A stretch of 43,564 nt of DNA from Erysipelotrichaceae bacterium (GCA_017441765.1 JAFRVK010000001.1:1-43564); one strand, 5' to 3'. Counted from the stretch's first letter, positions 25,389 to 34,817 are shown. Notes: generated by a model not told the origin, from the letters alone. Translations and numbers: made by a program.

Positions 25389-25411
25389 ACACAGTACAGA
25401 TAAACGACAGA

Positions 25412-25434
25412 AACAGGACCTTAAGGTCCTGTTT
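25412..25434. terminator. Bidirectional terminator between plsY and tenA-like gene
   Basis: A perfect palindrome AACAGGACCT/AGGTCCTGTT with T bases after it on the plus strand; A bases on the other side give a weaker T-tract on the minus strand. Confidence 0.8.
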
Positions 25435-25467
25435 TACATAGCATATATTTTTATTGAAGATAGAAAC

Positions 25468-26184
25468 TCATTCTTTGATCGTCGTGAATTTCTTCGGAAA
25501 AATCTCTTCCAGAGGCCAGGTCTTCATCTTGCCATAGAGTTCTGTCCATTGCAGGATCTCATAGTTGCAGGCATCCGCAGTGATTTCCAGGAGTTTGGCG
25601 ATCTCTCTATCGGTCTTGTTGGCACAGTACTTGTTGATCATTGCCTCTTTATTGGCTGCTTCCTGTTTGTATTTGTCGGTTGCATAGTAGGCGATCCACT
25701 GGTAGAAGACGTTGTCTTCCGGCAGTTTGCACAATGGAAGCAGATCTTCGCCGAAATAGGTATACATGATCCCGCAAGGGAAGACGGCACAGACCAGCTC
25801 CGCCAGTGTTCCTGTATGTGCGACCATCGACTGGAATGCCGTATAGCTTCGTTTTCCTTCCGCTTCGATCGTCGCATCCATCTCTTCCGGAGTGACCCCA
25901 ATAAACTGGCTCCAGTAATGGCGGTGATGATTGATCCCCGCATAGATATCATTGATGATCACCAGCAGATCGCTCATCTGTTCATAGTCTTCGCATTTGG
26001 CGAGTGCGGTCGACCAGGTGCGCAGGTAATCCATCAGATACTGATAGTTCTGCATGATCTGGAAACGGAATTTCTCCATCGGCATCGTTCCGTTGACGAT
26101 ATCCTGCATATGCGGTGTGTTTTCCATGACATTGGCTGTTTTTCTGAGCATAGGCTCAAGGTATTCTCTGTAGAAATCAGACAT
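25468..26184 (-). CDS. TenA/thiaminase II family protein
   Basis: A 238-residue all-helical TenA-like protein. Thiaminase II salvages thiamin pyrimidine by hydrolysing aminopyrimidines. The putative nucleophile is Cys137 (AVFPCGIMYTYFGE), in the position of Bacillus subtilis Cys135. The QNYQYLMDYLRTW segment matches the TenA QDSYYL region, but the active-site Asp that binds the aminopyrimidine is Asn46 here, so the substrate may differ. I chose the start at 26184 because AGGAGG precedes it; the frame extends to 26226. No thiamin-pyrophosphate riboswitch is visible upstream and no thiamin genes are nearby. Confidence 0.78.
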   Translation of the reverse strand: MSDFYREYLEPMLRKTANVMENTPHMQDIVNGTMPMEKFRFQIMQNYQYLMDYLRTWSTALAKCEDYEQMSDLLVIINDIYAGINHHRHYWSQFIGVTPEEMDATIEAEGKRSYTAFQSMVAHTGTLAELVCAVFPCGIMYTYFGEDLLPLCKLPEDNVFYQWIAYYATDKYKQEAANKEAMINKYCANKTDREIAKLLEITADACNYEILQWTELYGKMKTWPLEEIFPKKFTTIKE

Positions 26185-26326
26185 GATGTCCTCCTGATGA
26201 TATGGATATAGGAATCCTATCTTCATACTATCATTATTATCCTGTCATAATAAAGCACTAACTTATGCCACAGATGTTAATTGCACATTATCATCTCAGG
26301 CATAGTAAAATAAAATAAATAAGTCA

Positions 26327-27733
26327 ATGAAAGATCGTTTGAGAAAAATCATATTTCACCCTATAAATATCATTCTCATCGTGCTGCTGATGACAGGAAT
26401 CCTTTTGTTCAGGCCTTCGATCCGTTTTACTGAGGATCGGATCCTGGAGAGGGGAGTGATCTATCGGGCGGAAGATTTCATCGACAGAAGCAATGGCGCT
26501 GTCACTCCTGAGAGAAATACACTTTATACCAATGAAATAGGCATACAGTATTTTCATTACGTGGTCAAGAAAGGCTTCTTTAAAAGAGACGTCGTATTCT
26601 CCTATGAAGTCGTCGATACCACGCCCCCTGTGATCGTTATTGAAAACAATACAGTCTATAAAGAATTAGGAGATATTTATACCTTTGACGACATGGCACA
26701 GAATATCAGAGTCAACGAAGGTTCTTTCACCTGCGAAACCGATTATGATCCGACTTTTCCAGGAACCTATAGCGTCAGTATTACAGCGGAAGACGATTAC
26801 GGAAATGCATCTCAGGCTTCCTATGAAGTCGTGATAAAAGATCTTGAGGCTCCTCTAGTTTTCAGAAGCGGAAACGGAGCCAAGATCATGAAGGGTGATG
26901 ATTTCAACATCATGGATATCATCAGCTATGGAGATAATGCGGATCCTGATCCGATCCTGACCGTCAAAGGACATGTCAATACGAACAGACTGGGATATTA
27001 TCCTCTCTATGTTGCGGTTACCGATTCTTCAGGAAATACGACAGACTGGAACCTGACTGTTCAGGTCGTCAGTGAGATCCCTTGGGAAGAAACGGATGAC
27101 TATGCTTATCCTTTTGAGTCGTTCAAAGAAGAGCATACGGGAGAAGGGAGGATGCTTGGCATCGATGTCTCGGAATGGCAGGATGAGATCGATTTTGAGG
27201 CCATCAAAGAAGCGGGATGCGAATTCGTGATCATGCGTATCGGTTTCTCTCACGAAGGGAAGCTGACGATCGATAAACAGTTTGAACGGAATCTCGAAGG
27301 CTGCAAAGAAGCGGGATTGCCTGCAGGCATTTATCTCTTCTGCTATGACAGCAACGAGGAGGATCTGCTTCAGACCTTGGAACAGATGTTTGAAGCGTTG
27401 GGCGATACGAAGCTGGAACTGCCGATTGTTTTCGACTGGGAGAATTTCGATCATTTCCAGCGCTATCATATGAGTTTCCGCGATCTGGAATATCTCTACA
27501 ATGTCTTTGAACGGGAAGTCACTGCCAGAGGCTATGAAAGCATGTTGTATGGAAGCAAGTACTATCTCAATGCGGTATGGCCGAATGCCGGGAATCATCC
27601 GATCTGGCTGGCGCAATACACCGACTGGCCAAGCTACGACAAAGATTATCAGATCTGGCAGGCCCTTGACTGGGGTCAGATCGATGGGATCGACTGGTAC
27701 TGTGATTTCGATCTCCTGTTTACAGACAGATAG
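26327..27733 (+). CDS. Membrane-anchored GH25 muramidase with Ig-like domains
   Basis: A 468-residue cell-surface lysozyme. An N-terminal signal anchor (IILIVLLMTGILLF) is followed by Ig-like domains of DUF5011/HYR flavour (TTPPVIVIENNTVYKELGD, then GTYSVSITAEDDYGNAS, then LEAPLVF and YPLYVAVTDSSGN). The C-terminal GH25 domain begins at MLGIDVSEWQ (Asp280) and carries the catalytic Asp370-x-Glu372 pair in IVFDWEN. It should cut the beta-1,4 bond between N-acetylmuramic acid and N-acetylglucosamine in peptidoglycan. The upstream region has TAAAAT boxes 10-15 bases before the ATG and no Shine-Dalgarno. Confidence 0.88.
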   Translation: MKDRLRKIIFHPINIILIVLLMTGILLFRPSIRFTEDRILERGVIYRAEDFIDRSNGAVTPERNTLYTNEIGIQYFHYVVKKGFFKRDVVFSYEVVDTTPPVIVIENNTVYKELGDIYTFDDMAQNIRVNEGSFTCETDYDPTFPGTYSVSITAEDDYGNASQASYEVVIKDLEAPLVFRSGNGAKIMKGDDFNIMDIISYGDNADPDPILTVKGHVNTNRLGYYPLYVAVTDSSGNTTDWNLTVQVVSEIPWEETDDYAYPFESFKEEHTGEGRMLGIDVSEWQDEIDFEAIKEAGCEFVIMRIGFSHEGKLTIDKQFERNLEGCKEAGLPAGIYLFCYDSNEEDLLQTLEQMFEALGDTKLELPIVFDWENFDHFQRYHMSFRDLEYLYNVFEREVTARGYESMLYGSKYYLNAVWPNAGNHPIWLAQYTDWPSYDKDYQIWQALDWGQIDGIDWYCDFDLLFTDR

Positions 27734-27761
27734 TTATATTTTTAAAAACAATAAATAAGAG

Positions 27762-27767
27762 TATTAT
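27762..27767 (+). promoter_or_regulatory. -10-like box of the PHP gene, eight bases before the ATG
   Basis: TATTAT followed by TAGATTGT and ATG; no Shine-Dalgarno. Confidence 0.5.
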
Positions 27768-27775
27768 TAGATTGT

Positions 27776-28627
27776 ATGGAAAAACGTTGCGATCTGCATT
27801 CCCATTCGAATTTCTCGGATGGAACGCTTACACCGACAGAACTGGTCAGACTTGCTGAGAAGCAAGGTCTTTCGGCACTGGCACTGACCGATCACAACAG
27901 TTCCCGCGGTTTGAAGGAATTCATGGAAGCCGGAAGCCACAGCGATGTGATCACAGTCCCTGGCTGCGAGTTTACGACCGAATGGAGAGAGAAGGAAGTC
28001 CACATTGTCGGTCTCTTCTTTCAGGAAAAGGACTGGCAGGAAATCGAAGACTTTATGGAACTGGCTGTCATTGCCAAGCGTAACAGCAATTATAAGCTGA
28101 TCGAAAATCTACAGAAAGCAGGCTATGAGGTCACATATGAAGAAGCGGCGGCCTTGACGGATGCAGATGAATTTAATCGTACGCATGTCGCCCGTGTGCT
28201 GGTGGCAAAAGGTTATCTTAAGACGATTGCCGAAGGATTTGATACGATCCTGAAAAAAGGGAACGGCTTCTATGAACCTGCGAAACGGATCACTTCGGTA
28301 GCCGCGATCAACTTCATCAAGGTTTGCGGTGCAGTGGCGATTCTGGCACATCCTTTACTGAATCTTACGGAAGGAGAACTTCTTGAATTCCTGCCGCAGG
28401 CCAAAGAGGCGGGACTCGATGCGATCGAAACCCGCTATTCCGAATTCACCAGAGACATGTCCGAAACGGTAAGGATGCTGGCGGAACGTTTCGATCTGAA
28501 AGAAAGCGGAGGTTCCGATTTCCATGGCACGACCAAACCGGGCATTGAACTGGGGACAGGACGTGGAGATCTGCTTGTGCCGTATTCTTTCTATGAAGAG
28601 CTGCTGAAGTGTCAGCATTCGCAATAG
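27776..28627 (+). CDS. PHP-domain phosphoesterase (YciV/RNase AM-like)
   Basis: A 283-residue PHP-domain metal-dependent phosphoesterase. The trinuclear metal site motifs are DLHSHSNFSDG (Asp6, His8, His10, Asp15), LTDHNS (Asp38-His39), PGCEFTTEW (Glu65), KEVHIVGLF (His76), and at the end AILAHPLL and GGSDFHG. This matches the group containing E. coli YciV (RNase AM), which hydrolyses nucleoside 3',5'-bisphosphates and short RNA 5' ends. The exact substrate here is inference. It ends with a terminator at 28656 and is preceded by the GH25 gene. Confidence 0.85.
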   Translation: MEKRCDLHSHSNFSDGTLTPTELVRLAEKQGLSALALTDHNSSRGLKEFMEAGSHSDVITVPGCEFTTEWREKEVHIVGLFFQEKDWQEIEDFMELAVIAKRNSNYKLIENLQKAGYEVTYEEAAALTDADEFNRTHVARVLVAKGYLKTIAEGFDTILKKGNGFYEPAKRITSVAAINFIKVCGAVAILAHPLLNLTEGELLEFLPQAKEAGLDAIETRYSEFTRDMSETVRMLAERFDLKESGGSDFHGTTKPGIELGTGRGDLLVPYSFYEELLKCQHSQ

Positions 28628-28655
28628 ACCGATCTTTACATGATTCATAAGAAAA

Positions 28656-28680
28656 AGGACCTGCTCAGGTCCTGTTTCAT
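28656..28680 (+). terminator. Intrinsic terminator after the PHP gene
   Basis: AGGACCT and AGGTCCT form a seven-pair stem around GCTC, followed by GTTTCATT, which runs into the TATAAT of the next promoter. Confidence 0.78.
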
Positions 28681-28682
28681 TA

Positions 28683-28688
28683 TATAAT
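28683..28688 (+). promoter_or_regulatory. -10 box of the ABC transporter operon
   Basis: TATAAT ten bases before the ATG at 28699, directly behind the preceding terminator. There is no Shine-Dalgarno. Confidence 0.6.
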
Positions 28689-28698
28689 AATAGTGCCT

Positions 28699-29397
28699 AT
28701 GAGTTTTATTTCATTTCAAGACGTATCCAAGATCTATCAGATGGGAGAGGTACAGATCAAAGCGCTGGATGGCGTTTCCTTTGATATCGAAAAAGGAGAA
28801 TTCGTTGTTATCCTGGGCGATAGCGGCGCAGGCAAGACGACGATCCTGAATATCCTAGGCGGGATGGATACAGCCTCGAGCGGCTCTGTCTATTTCGATG
28901 GAAAGAATGTGACGGATTTCAATCGGAAAGAACTCTGCGATTACCGCCGTTATGATATCGGCTTCGTGTTTCAGTTCTATAACCTGGTACAGAACCTGAC
29001 TGCCAAGGAAAATGTTGAACTGGCGTTGCAGATCTGTAAAGATCCTTTGGATCCGGTTTTTGTATTAAAGATGGTCGGGTTGGAAGAACGTATGAACAAC
29101 TTTCCTTCCCAGCTCTCAGGAGGCGAACAGCAGCGCGTTGCGATCGCCAGGGCGGTTGCCAAGAATCCGAAACTTCTCTTATGCGATGAACCGACCGGAG
29201 CGCTGGACTATGTGACAGGGAAACAGGTCCTTAAGGTCCTGCAGGATATGTGCTATAAGAACGGCATCACAGTCGTCATGATCACACATAATCAGGCGCT
29301 TGCGAGAATGGCTCAGAAGATCATCCGGGTCAAGTCGGGGAAAGTCATCAACATCTTCCGTAATACCCCGGTCGATATCGAGGAAATTGAATACTGA
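28699..29397 (+). CDS. ABC transporter ATP-binding protein (MacB/LolD type)
   Basis: A 232-residue ATPase. Walker A is GDSGAGKTT (40-48), the signature is [14 protein letters not shown], Walker B is [12 protein letters not shown] and the H-loop is MITHNQ. This is the class that pairs with FtsX-like permeases (MacB, LolD, FtsE, BceA), and the permease follows with a one-base stop/start overlap (TGATG). A GTG at 28693 could add two residues; the ATG at 28699 is preferred. The pair probably acts by mechanotransmission across the membrane rather than by classical transport. Confidence 0.93.
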   Translation: MSFISFQDVSKIYQMGEVQIKALDGVSFDIEKGEFVVILGDSGAGKTTILNILGGMDTASSGSVYFDGKNVTDFNRKELCDYRRYDIGFVFQFYNLVQNLTAKENVELALQICKDPLDPVFVLKMVGLEERMNNFPSQLSGGEQQRVAIARAVAKNPKLLLCDEPTGALDYVTGKQVLKVLQDMCYKNGITVVMITHNQALARMAQKIIRVKSGKVINIFRNTPVDIEEIEY

Positions 29398-32300
29398 TGT
29401 TTAACAGAGATACCTTTCGGCTGATCAGAAACACTTTCAATCGTTTCTTTTCGCTGTTTATGATCGTTCTTGTTTCCTCATCTTTTATGATGGGCCTTTT
29501 TTCCAATGGAACGATCTTAAGGGAAAGTGTCGATCATTACAATGACAAGGATCGTCTCCAAGATCTCCAGCTGTATTCCAGCTACGGTTTCTGCAGCGAA
29601 GATATCTCAGCGTTGCGCAGGAATGAAGAAGTGGAATATGTCTTCGGTTCGAAGATGGTCGATGCCTATGGAAGGATCTCTCAGGGAGATGTCTATGTGT
29701 TCCGTTTTGAGGAGATCGATCGGACAGTCAATCTGATCGAACTGGTGGAAGGCAGGATGCCTGAAAATGACAGGGAAGCGCTGATTCTGGGAGATGGCGT
29801 GGAAAGCGCCTCAAGGCTGATCGGGAAGAAGGTGAGCGCGTTCCTGAATGATGAAGACATCAAGGAACATCTCAAGAACGATTCATTTACGATCGTCGGT
29901 ACCTGCAAGTCTCCGGCTTATATCTCCAAACTTATGGGTTCCTCCAACTGTGAGAATCAGGAACTGGATGGCGTTCTGTTTATACCGAATGATAATTTCA
30001 TTTTTGATTACTATACTTCGATCTATCTGAAACTGAAAGGAACGGAAAATTACATTTCTTATACCGGAGAATATAAGAATTATGTGGATACTCTGACAGG
30101 CTCAATCGAATCGACGAAGAATCATCAGCAGTCTTATCTGCGGGATAAGATCTATAACGAGAATCTGAAGAAACTGAATGATGCGAAGAACGAATTTGAG
30201 AAACAGAAAGGCGAAGGAGAAACCAAACTTCAGGAAGCGAAACAGAAGCTGGAGGATGCGAATATCGAGCTGATCGTCAATGAGAGCCTGCTGAATACGA
30301 ATCGTATTTCTTTGGAGACTTCTCTGGCGGAAATTGAGGCGAATGAACGAATATTGGATCAGAATGAGGCTTCTCTCAAAGAGGGGATCAGACAGGCAGA
30401 AGAAGCTTCAGGAATGGATTTTGATTCGTTATATACGGAAGTATCGGTGGCTTATACGTCATATATCCTTCTGAAGGAAAACAATTTTGACGCGACAGAC
30501 TATAATGAAAAGTTTACGGAAGAACTGAACAGGGAAAAGAAAGAAAACCTTGCCAGGATCGCTGAAATCGATGCGCAACTGGCTGCTTTGGATACTACAG
30601 CAGAGGATTATGTGGAACAGGCGGCAGCTCTGGAACTGGAACGTCAGAGTCTGGAAGTGCGTAATGCGGTCATCGATCAGACGTTGGAAAACTATACAGA
30701 TAATGCAGGTGAGATCGCTGAGCAATCCAAGGAAGAGATGATGAAAGCAATCGATGATCAGTTCAACGGATCCGTTGAAAAGGCATTCATCCAGCTCAGG
30801 ACTTTATATGAAGCGAGAGCTCAGATCCAGTCCGCAAGGAAACAGCTGGAAGCAGGGAAGGAACAGGCGGAAGCGGGAAAGAAAGCGCTGGAAGATGCCA
30901 AAGCGAAGCTGGAAGCAGGCAAGAGAGAATATGAGCGGGGGCTGAAGGAATACAATGAAGCCCTGATGGATTTCAATGATGAAATAGAGAAAGCACAGAG
31001 CGAACTGAATAAAGCGAGTGATGAACTGGAAGAACTGCCTAATGCTTCCTGGATTATTCTAGACAGGGATTCGCATTATTCTTCGTATATGTACAAGAAT
31101 ACGATCAAACAGATGTCGGCGATCGGCTACGCGATGCCCTTCCTTTTCTACCTGGTAGCGGCACTGGTATGCATGACGACCATGACCAGGCTGATCGATG
31201 AACAGCGTTCGCAGATCGGCATTTTCATGGCGCTGGGCTTTTCTTCAGGACAGGTCATCGGGAAGTATGTCGTATACGCGTTGCTGGCGACATTGAGTGG
31301 TAGCATCTTAGGCATCCTGTTCGGTCAGCTGATCTTTCCTACCGTCATCTATGCGACCTGGCGTCTGATGTATGACCTGCCGCCGATCGATCTGTATTAT
31401 CCTTGGCAATATGTCCTGATCTGCATTGCTGCATTCGCATTGCTTATGAGCGTCGTGACGTATCTGGTTGCGCGCAGCACGATGAAAGAGATGCCGTCAT
31501 CGCTTCTTCGTCCGAAAGCTCCGAAGAGTTCGAAACGTGTTCTATTGGAGAAGATCACTTTTATCTGGAAGAGACTTCCGTTCACTTCGAAGATCACCGC
31601 CCGCAATATCTTCCGCTACAAAGCCCGTTTCCTGATGACCATCATCGGCGTGGCAGGCTGCACAGGTCTTCTGGTGGTAGGTTTCGGTATCCGTGATTCC
31701 ATTTCCGATGTCGTTGCCATCCAGTATGGAAGGATCTTTGCCTATGATTATCACATCACGTTGGACAGCGATCATCATCTGAATGAAAACATTGAGATCC
31801 TGAAAGAGAATCTGAACAACAAAGAAGTTGTCGCTTTTATGACTTATATTTCCAAGGCATATCTGAATGAAGGAGAAGATGACACATTGACGGTCGAAGT
31901 CTTTGATGCCCGTGAAAGCAAGTCCGTCTTAGGCTTAAACAGCAAAGACCGGAAGACGCCGATCGAACTGGATAACAGCGGGGTCATCCTTTCGGAGAAG
32001 TTTGCGATCAACCATCATATCAAAGAAGGAGACTATGTCACGATCGAATCGATGAGCGGACTCAAGAGACAGGCGAAAGTCGCCAAGATCTGCGAATTCT
32101 ATTTCCAGCACTACATGTTTATTTCAGAATCCTATTATGAAGATACGTTCGGCGAGAACGTTCACTGCAACACGATTGCGGTATCTTCCGATAATCGGGA
32201 AGAACTGATCAAAGATACCAGGAGACTGGAAGACTTCGTATCACTGACGGACTTTACCGGTTTCATCGATCAGTTCAATACGATGCTGAAGGCGCTGAAT

Positions 32301-32696
32301 TTCATCATTGCTGTCATCATTGTCGCTGCTGGATCTCTGGCTCTGGTCGTTCTGCTGAATCTGATCCAGGTCAATGTCGCGGAACGTATCCGGGAGATCG
32401 CTACCTTGAAGGTCCTGGGTTTCCATGATATGGAGGTCAATAACTATATCTTCAAAGAGATCCTGCTTTTAAGTATGATCGGCGGACTCTTAGGTCTGCC
32501 TTTGGGTGTTCTTGAACATCATTTCATCATGAATGTCATCAATATGGATATGATGATGTTTGGTATGAATATATCCATCTTCAGTTTTTCGATCTCTTTC
32601 GTGATTACGATCCTGTTTACTTTGCTGGTGTTCATGTTTATGAAGAGAAGACTGAACAATATCGAAATGGTAGAATCGCTTAAGTCTGTTGAATAG
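29397..32696 (+). CDS. FtsX-like ABC permease with long extracytoplasmic coiled coil
   Basis: A 1099-residue permease. The first membrane helix (about 15-35) is followed by a MacB-like extracellular domain and then a very long helical region (about 255-547) rich in Glu/Lys/Ala/Gln with heptads and AGK repeats (LEAGKEQAEAGKKALEDAK), clearly coiled coil. Next come an FtsX domain (about 575-720), a second extracellular domain, and a second FtsX domain whose last three helices include LNFIIAVIIVAAGSLALVVLL. The C-terminus is the typical RRLNNIEMVESLKSVE. It works with the preceding ATPase. The substrate or partner is unknown; a cell-wall role is possible. Confidence 0.9.
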   Translation: MFNRDTFRLIRNTFNRFFSLFMIVLVSSSFMMGLFSNGTILRESVDHYNDKDRLQDLQLYSSYGFCSEDISALRRNEEVEYVFGSKMVDAYGRISQGDVYVFRFEEIDRTVNLIELVEGRMPENDREALILGDGVESASRLIGKKVSAFLNDEDIKEHLKNDSFTIVGTCKSPAYISKLMGSSNCENQELDGVLFIPNDNFIFDYYTSIYLKLKGTENYISYTGEYKNYVDTLTGSIESTKNHQQSYLRDKIYNENLKKLNDAKNEFEKQKGEGETKLQEAKQKLEDANIELIVNESLLNTNRISLETSLAEIEANERILDQNEASLKEGIRQAEEASGMDFDSLYTEVSVAYTSYILLKENNFDATDYNEKFTEELNREKKENLARIAEIDAQLAALDTTAEDYVEQAAALELERQSLEVRNAVIDQTLENYTDNAGEIAEQSKEEMMKAIDDQFNGSVEKAFIQLRTLYEARAQIQSARKQLEAGKEQAEAGKKALEDAKAKLEAGKREYERGLKEYNEALMDFNDEIEKAQSELNKASDELEELPNASWIILDRDSHYSSYMYKNTIKQMSAIGYAMPFLFYLVAALVCMTTMTRLIDEQRSQIGIFMALGFSSGQVIGKYVVYALLATLSGSILGILFGQLIFPTVIYATWRLMYDLPPIDLYYPWQYVLICIAAFALLMSVVTYLVARSTMKEMPSSLLRPKAPKSSKRVLLEKITFIWKRLPFTSKITARNIFRYKARFLMTIIGVAGCTGLLVVGFGIRDSISDVVAIQYGRIFAYDYHITLDSDHHLNENIEILKENLNNKEVVAFMTYISKAYLNEGEDDTLTVEVFDARESKSVLGLNSKDRKTPIELDNSGVILSEKFAINHHIKEGDYVTIESMSGLKRQAKVAKICEFYFQHYMFISESYYEDTFGENVHCNTIAVSSDNREELIKDTRRLEDFVSLTDFTGFIDQFNTMLKALNFIIAVIIVAAGSLALVVLLNLIQVNVAERIREIATLKVLGFHDMEVNNYIFKEILLLSMIGGLLGLPLGVLEHHFIMNVINMDMMMFGMNISIFSFSISFVITILFTLLVFMFMKRRLNNIEMVESLKSVE

Positions 32697-32745
32697 AAAA
32701 CACTATACTTTTTATTGATTTTGTTTTATTTTATTGTATAGAGAA

Positions 32746-32821
32746 GGGGCGTTAGCGCAGCTGGGAGCGCGTATCGCTGGCAGCGATGAGGTCACGGGTT
32801 CGAGTCCCGTACGCTCCACCA
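32746..32821 (+). tRNA. tRNA-Ala (anticodon GGC)
   Basis: A 76-base cloverleaf with encoded CCA. The acceptor GGGGCGT pairs with ACGCTCC and includes the G3-U70 pair that identifies alanine tRNAs. The D arm is GCGC/GCGC. The anticodon arm is TATCG-CTGGCAG-CGATG with anticodon GGC. The T arm is ACGGG-TTCGAGT-CCCGT. An AT-rich stretch with TTGATT and TATAGA precedes it and a terminator follows at 32834. Confidence 0.95.
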
Positions 32822-32833
32822 TTGATAGTTCAA

Positions 32834-32865
32834 AGAACCTGTTTCAAGAAAACAGGTTCTTTTTT
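32834..32865 (+). terminator. Intrinsic terminator after tRNA-Ala
   Basis: AGAACCTGTTT and AAACAGGTTCT form an eleven-pair stem, followed by T bases. Confidence 0.92.
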
Positions 32866-33002
32866 ATACTCTCAGAAGGATCAGTAAGGACTGAGAATGT
32901 CTGTTATTCTTGTTAGTGAATACCATGAAATGTATAATTAAAGCATACAGATACAAAGTTTCTTTTCGCATATCCAAAAGGCTTTCAAAGAGGTGGATAA
33001 AC

Positions 33003-34787
33003 ATGAAGAACGGGATCAGGAAGACAATAATAATACTACTGACAGTAATAGCGATGCTTATAGGCATCATGCCTTTTGCAAGTAAGAAAGCAGAGGCTGC
33101 AACCAATCAGATCGTATGGGATGAAACTGTGATCAGCAGTATCAATTTAGATGGTATAAACTCTTATACTTTTTCCAATGGCGGCATCACCGTAAAGTCT
33201 CTTGCTATTATAGGTACGTTATATGATGGTGACATAGTACTTTTAGGCGGATTCATAGACTTCAGCCCCTCTGTAGGTTCCATCACGAAAATCGAGATAC
33301 TATGCGAAAACACAATAAATTTTCATGACCTCGGAGATAACACCGAATGGACAAAGAAAGGAGAGTATGGAAATGTACAGCTGGTCTGGGAAAACGGGCA
33401 AAACCCTTCAATAGAGAACCATACTGAGGGTTCCTCCCTGAGCATCAGCAAGATAAAGAAGATCACCTTCACCGTAACGATCGTCGATTACAATATCGAG
33501 GTATCCGCCGATCCGACAGAAGGAGGCAGCGTAACGGGAGGCAATACCTATGAGGAAGGCAGCGAAGCCACCGTTACTGCCACAGCAAACAAAAATTATG
33601 CATTTGTCAACTGGACAGAGGATGGAAACGAAGTCAGCACAGACAGCACTTATAAATTCAAGGTGACGGGAAACCGCAAGCTTGTCGCAAATTTCGATGA
33701 AGCCTATCCTCTCTGGGTCGGAGGCAAACAGGTCAGAAGCAAATACCTGAGCAACGAGACAGAAGGCTGGACTTATGATCCTGAAACCAAGACTCTGACT
33801 CTCAATAACGCGAATATAACTAATGCCTACAAAAGAAGCTGTATTTATATTGATTCCTTGGGAGGTACGCTTACCATTTCCCTTAAAGGAAGCAACAGAA
33901 TCGGAAACAAACTTGCATATGATGGCATATTTGTCATTATGACACCTACTGTAATCACCGGAGACGGCAGTCTTACTGTATCAGATGTATCAGAAATCGG
34001 AATTGCGGATAATGAATCCGGCATCACGATCAAGGATACAACAGTAACATTTGAAAACTGTGAATATGGTATTAACGGCGCAAACACTCTGCACATCGAT
34101 AACAGCACAGTCACCGTTTCAGCCAATAATGACGGCATCTTTTATGAAACTGTCATAATCACCGACAGCAAAGTCGATGTGACCGCCAGCAGGTTCGGTA
34201 TTTTATCTTATGATAATAAAATATCAATCAGCGGAGACAGCTACGTTTCGTCTGATACCACAGACAGCGGTGCCAAAGCAGCAGGATATGCCATGGTCGC
34301 TACTAAAGATTTTGAACTGGATGGTGTCGAGATCATCGAACCTGAAGAAGGTGATATTAAGCCTAAAACAATTTTTGAACAGGAACGAAACGCTGTTGTA
34401 GATAAGGACAGCAACATCGCACCAAAAGCTATCATCGCCAAGACCTATACAGTAAAGTTCGTCAATGATGACGGTACTGTCCTTCAGGAAAAGAAGACAC
34501 CAGTCTATGAAACTCCAGAATATGAAGGAGACACTCCTACAAAACAATCAGATGACAATTATACCTATACCTTTAAAGGATGGAACAAGGAGATAACAGA
34601 AGTAAAAGGCGATGCAACCTATACTGCAGTCTATGACAGGACTCCGATAGAAAAGCCTACTCCTACACCTACACCAGTTCCATTCGATGTACCAAAGACA
34701 GGCATCGAAGGACCTTCTTCATATCATCTCATCAGTCTGTTAGGCGCATGTGCATTGGCTATCTTTCTAACAAAGAAGCATAACTAA
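33003..34787 (+). CDS. Sortase-anchored surface protein with InlB-type repeats (VPKTG)
   Basis: A 594-residue secreted wall protein. A signal peptide (KTIIILLTVIAMLIGIMPFA, cleavage near KAEAA) is followed by an N-terminal domain, an InlB-B-like repeat (ADPTEGGSVTGGNTYEEG, about 165-235), a beta-helix-like middle rich in short strands, and a second repeat (YTVKFVNDDGTVLQEKK to GDATYTAVYD). A Pro-Thr linker then leads to the sorting signal Val563-Pro-Lys-Thr-Gly567, a membrane helix and KKHN. The start at 33003 has GAGGTGG. Heavy use of ATA and AT-rich codons differs from the neighbours and suggests recent acquisition. It is probably an adhesin or carbohydrate binder. Confidence 0.85.
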   Translation: MKNGIRKTIIILLTVIAMLIGIMPFASKKAEAATNQIVWDETVISSINLDGINSYTFSNGGITVKSLAIIGTLYDGDIVLLGGFIDFSPSVGSITKIEILCENTINFHDLGDNTEWTKKGEYGNVQLVWENGQNPSIENHTEGSSLSISKIKKITFTVTIVDYNIEVSADPTEGGSVTGGNTYEEGSEATVTATANKNYAFVNWTEDGNEVSTDSTYKFKVTGNRKLVANFDEAYPLWVGGKQVRSKYLSNETEGWTYDPETKTLTLNNANITNAYKRSCIYIDSLGGTLTISLKGSNRIGNKLAYDGIFVIMTPTVITGDGSLTVSDVSEIGIADNESGITIKDTTVTFENCEYGINGANTLHIDNSTVTVSANNDGIFYETVIITDSKVDVTASRFGILSYDNKISISGDSYVSSDTTDSGAKAAGYAMVATKDFELDGVEIIEPEEGDIKPKTIFEQERNAVVDKDSNIAPKAIIAKTYTVKFVNDDGTVLQEKKTPVYETPEYEGDTPTKQSDDNYTYTFKGWNKEITEVKGDATYTAVYDRTPIEKPTPTPTPVPFDVPKTGIEGPSSYHLISLLGACALAIFLTKKHN

Positions 34788-34817
34788 TACATAACTATTA
34801 TTTAATCAAATCCAATT

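Noticed and set aside
26184..26326. Thiamin riboswitch upstream of the tenA-like gene
   Set aside because: A CTGAGA string exists but the other conserved THI-box elements are absent.
30459..30725. Minus-strand ORF rich in Ile, Phe and Cys opposite the coiled-coil permease
   Set aside because: It is a shadow of the coiled-coil codons with no ribosome binding site; hydrophobicity arises from complementing GAA and AAA codons.
32734..32916. Plus-strand ORF beginning MYREGALAQLGARIAG
   Set aside because: It reads straight through tRNA-Ala and its terminator; a translation of a tRNA gene, not a protein.
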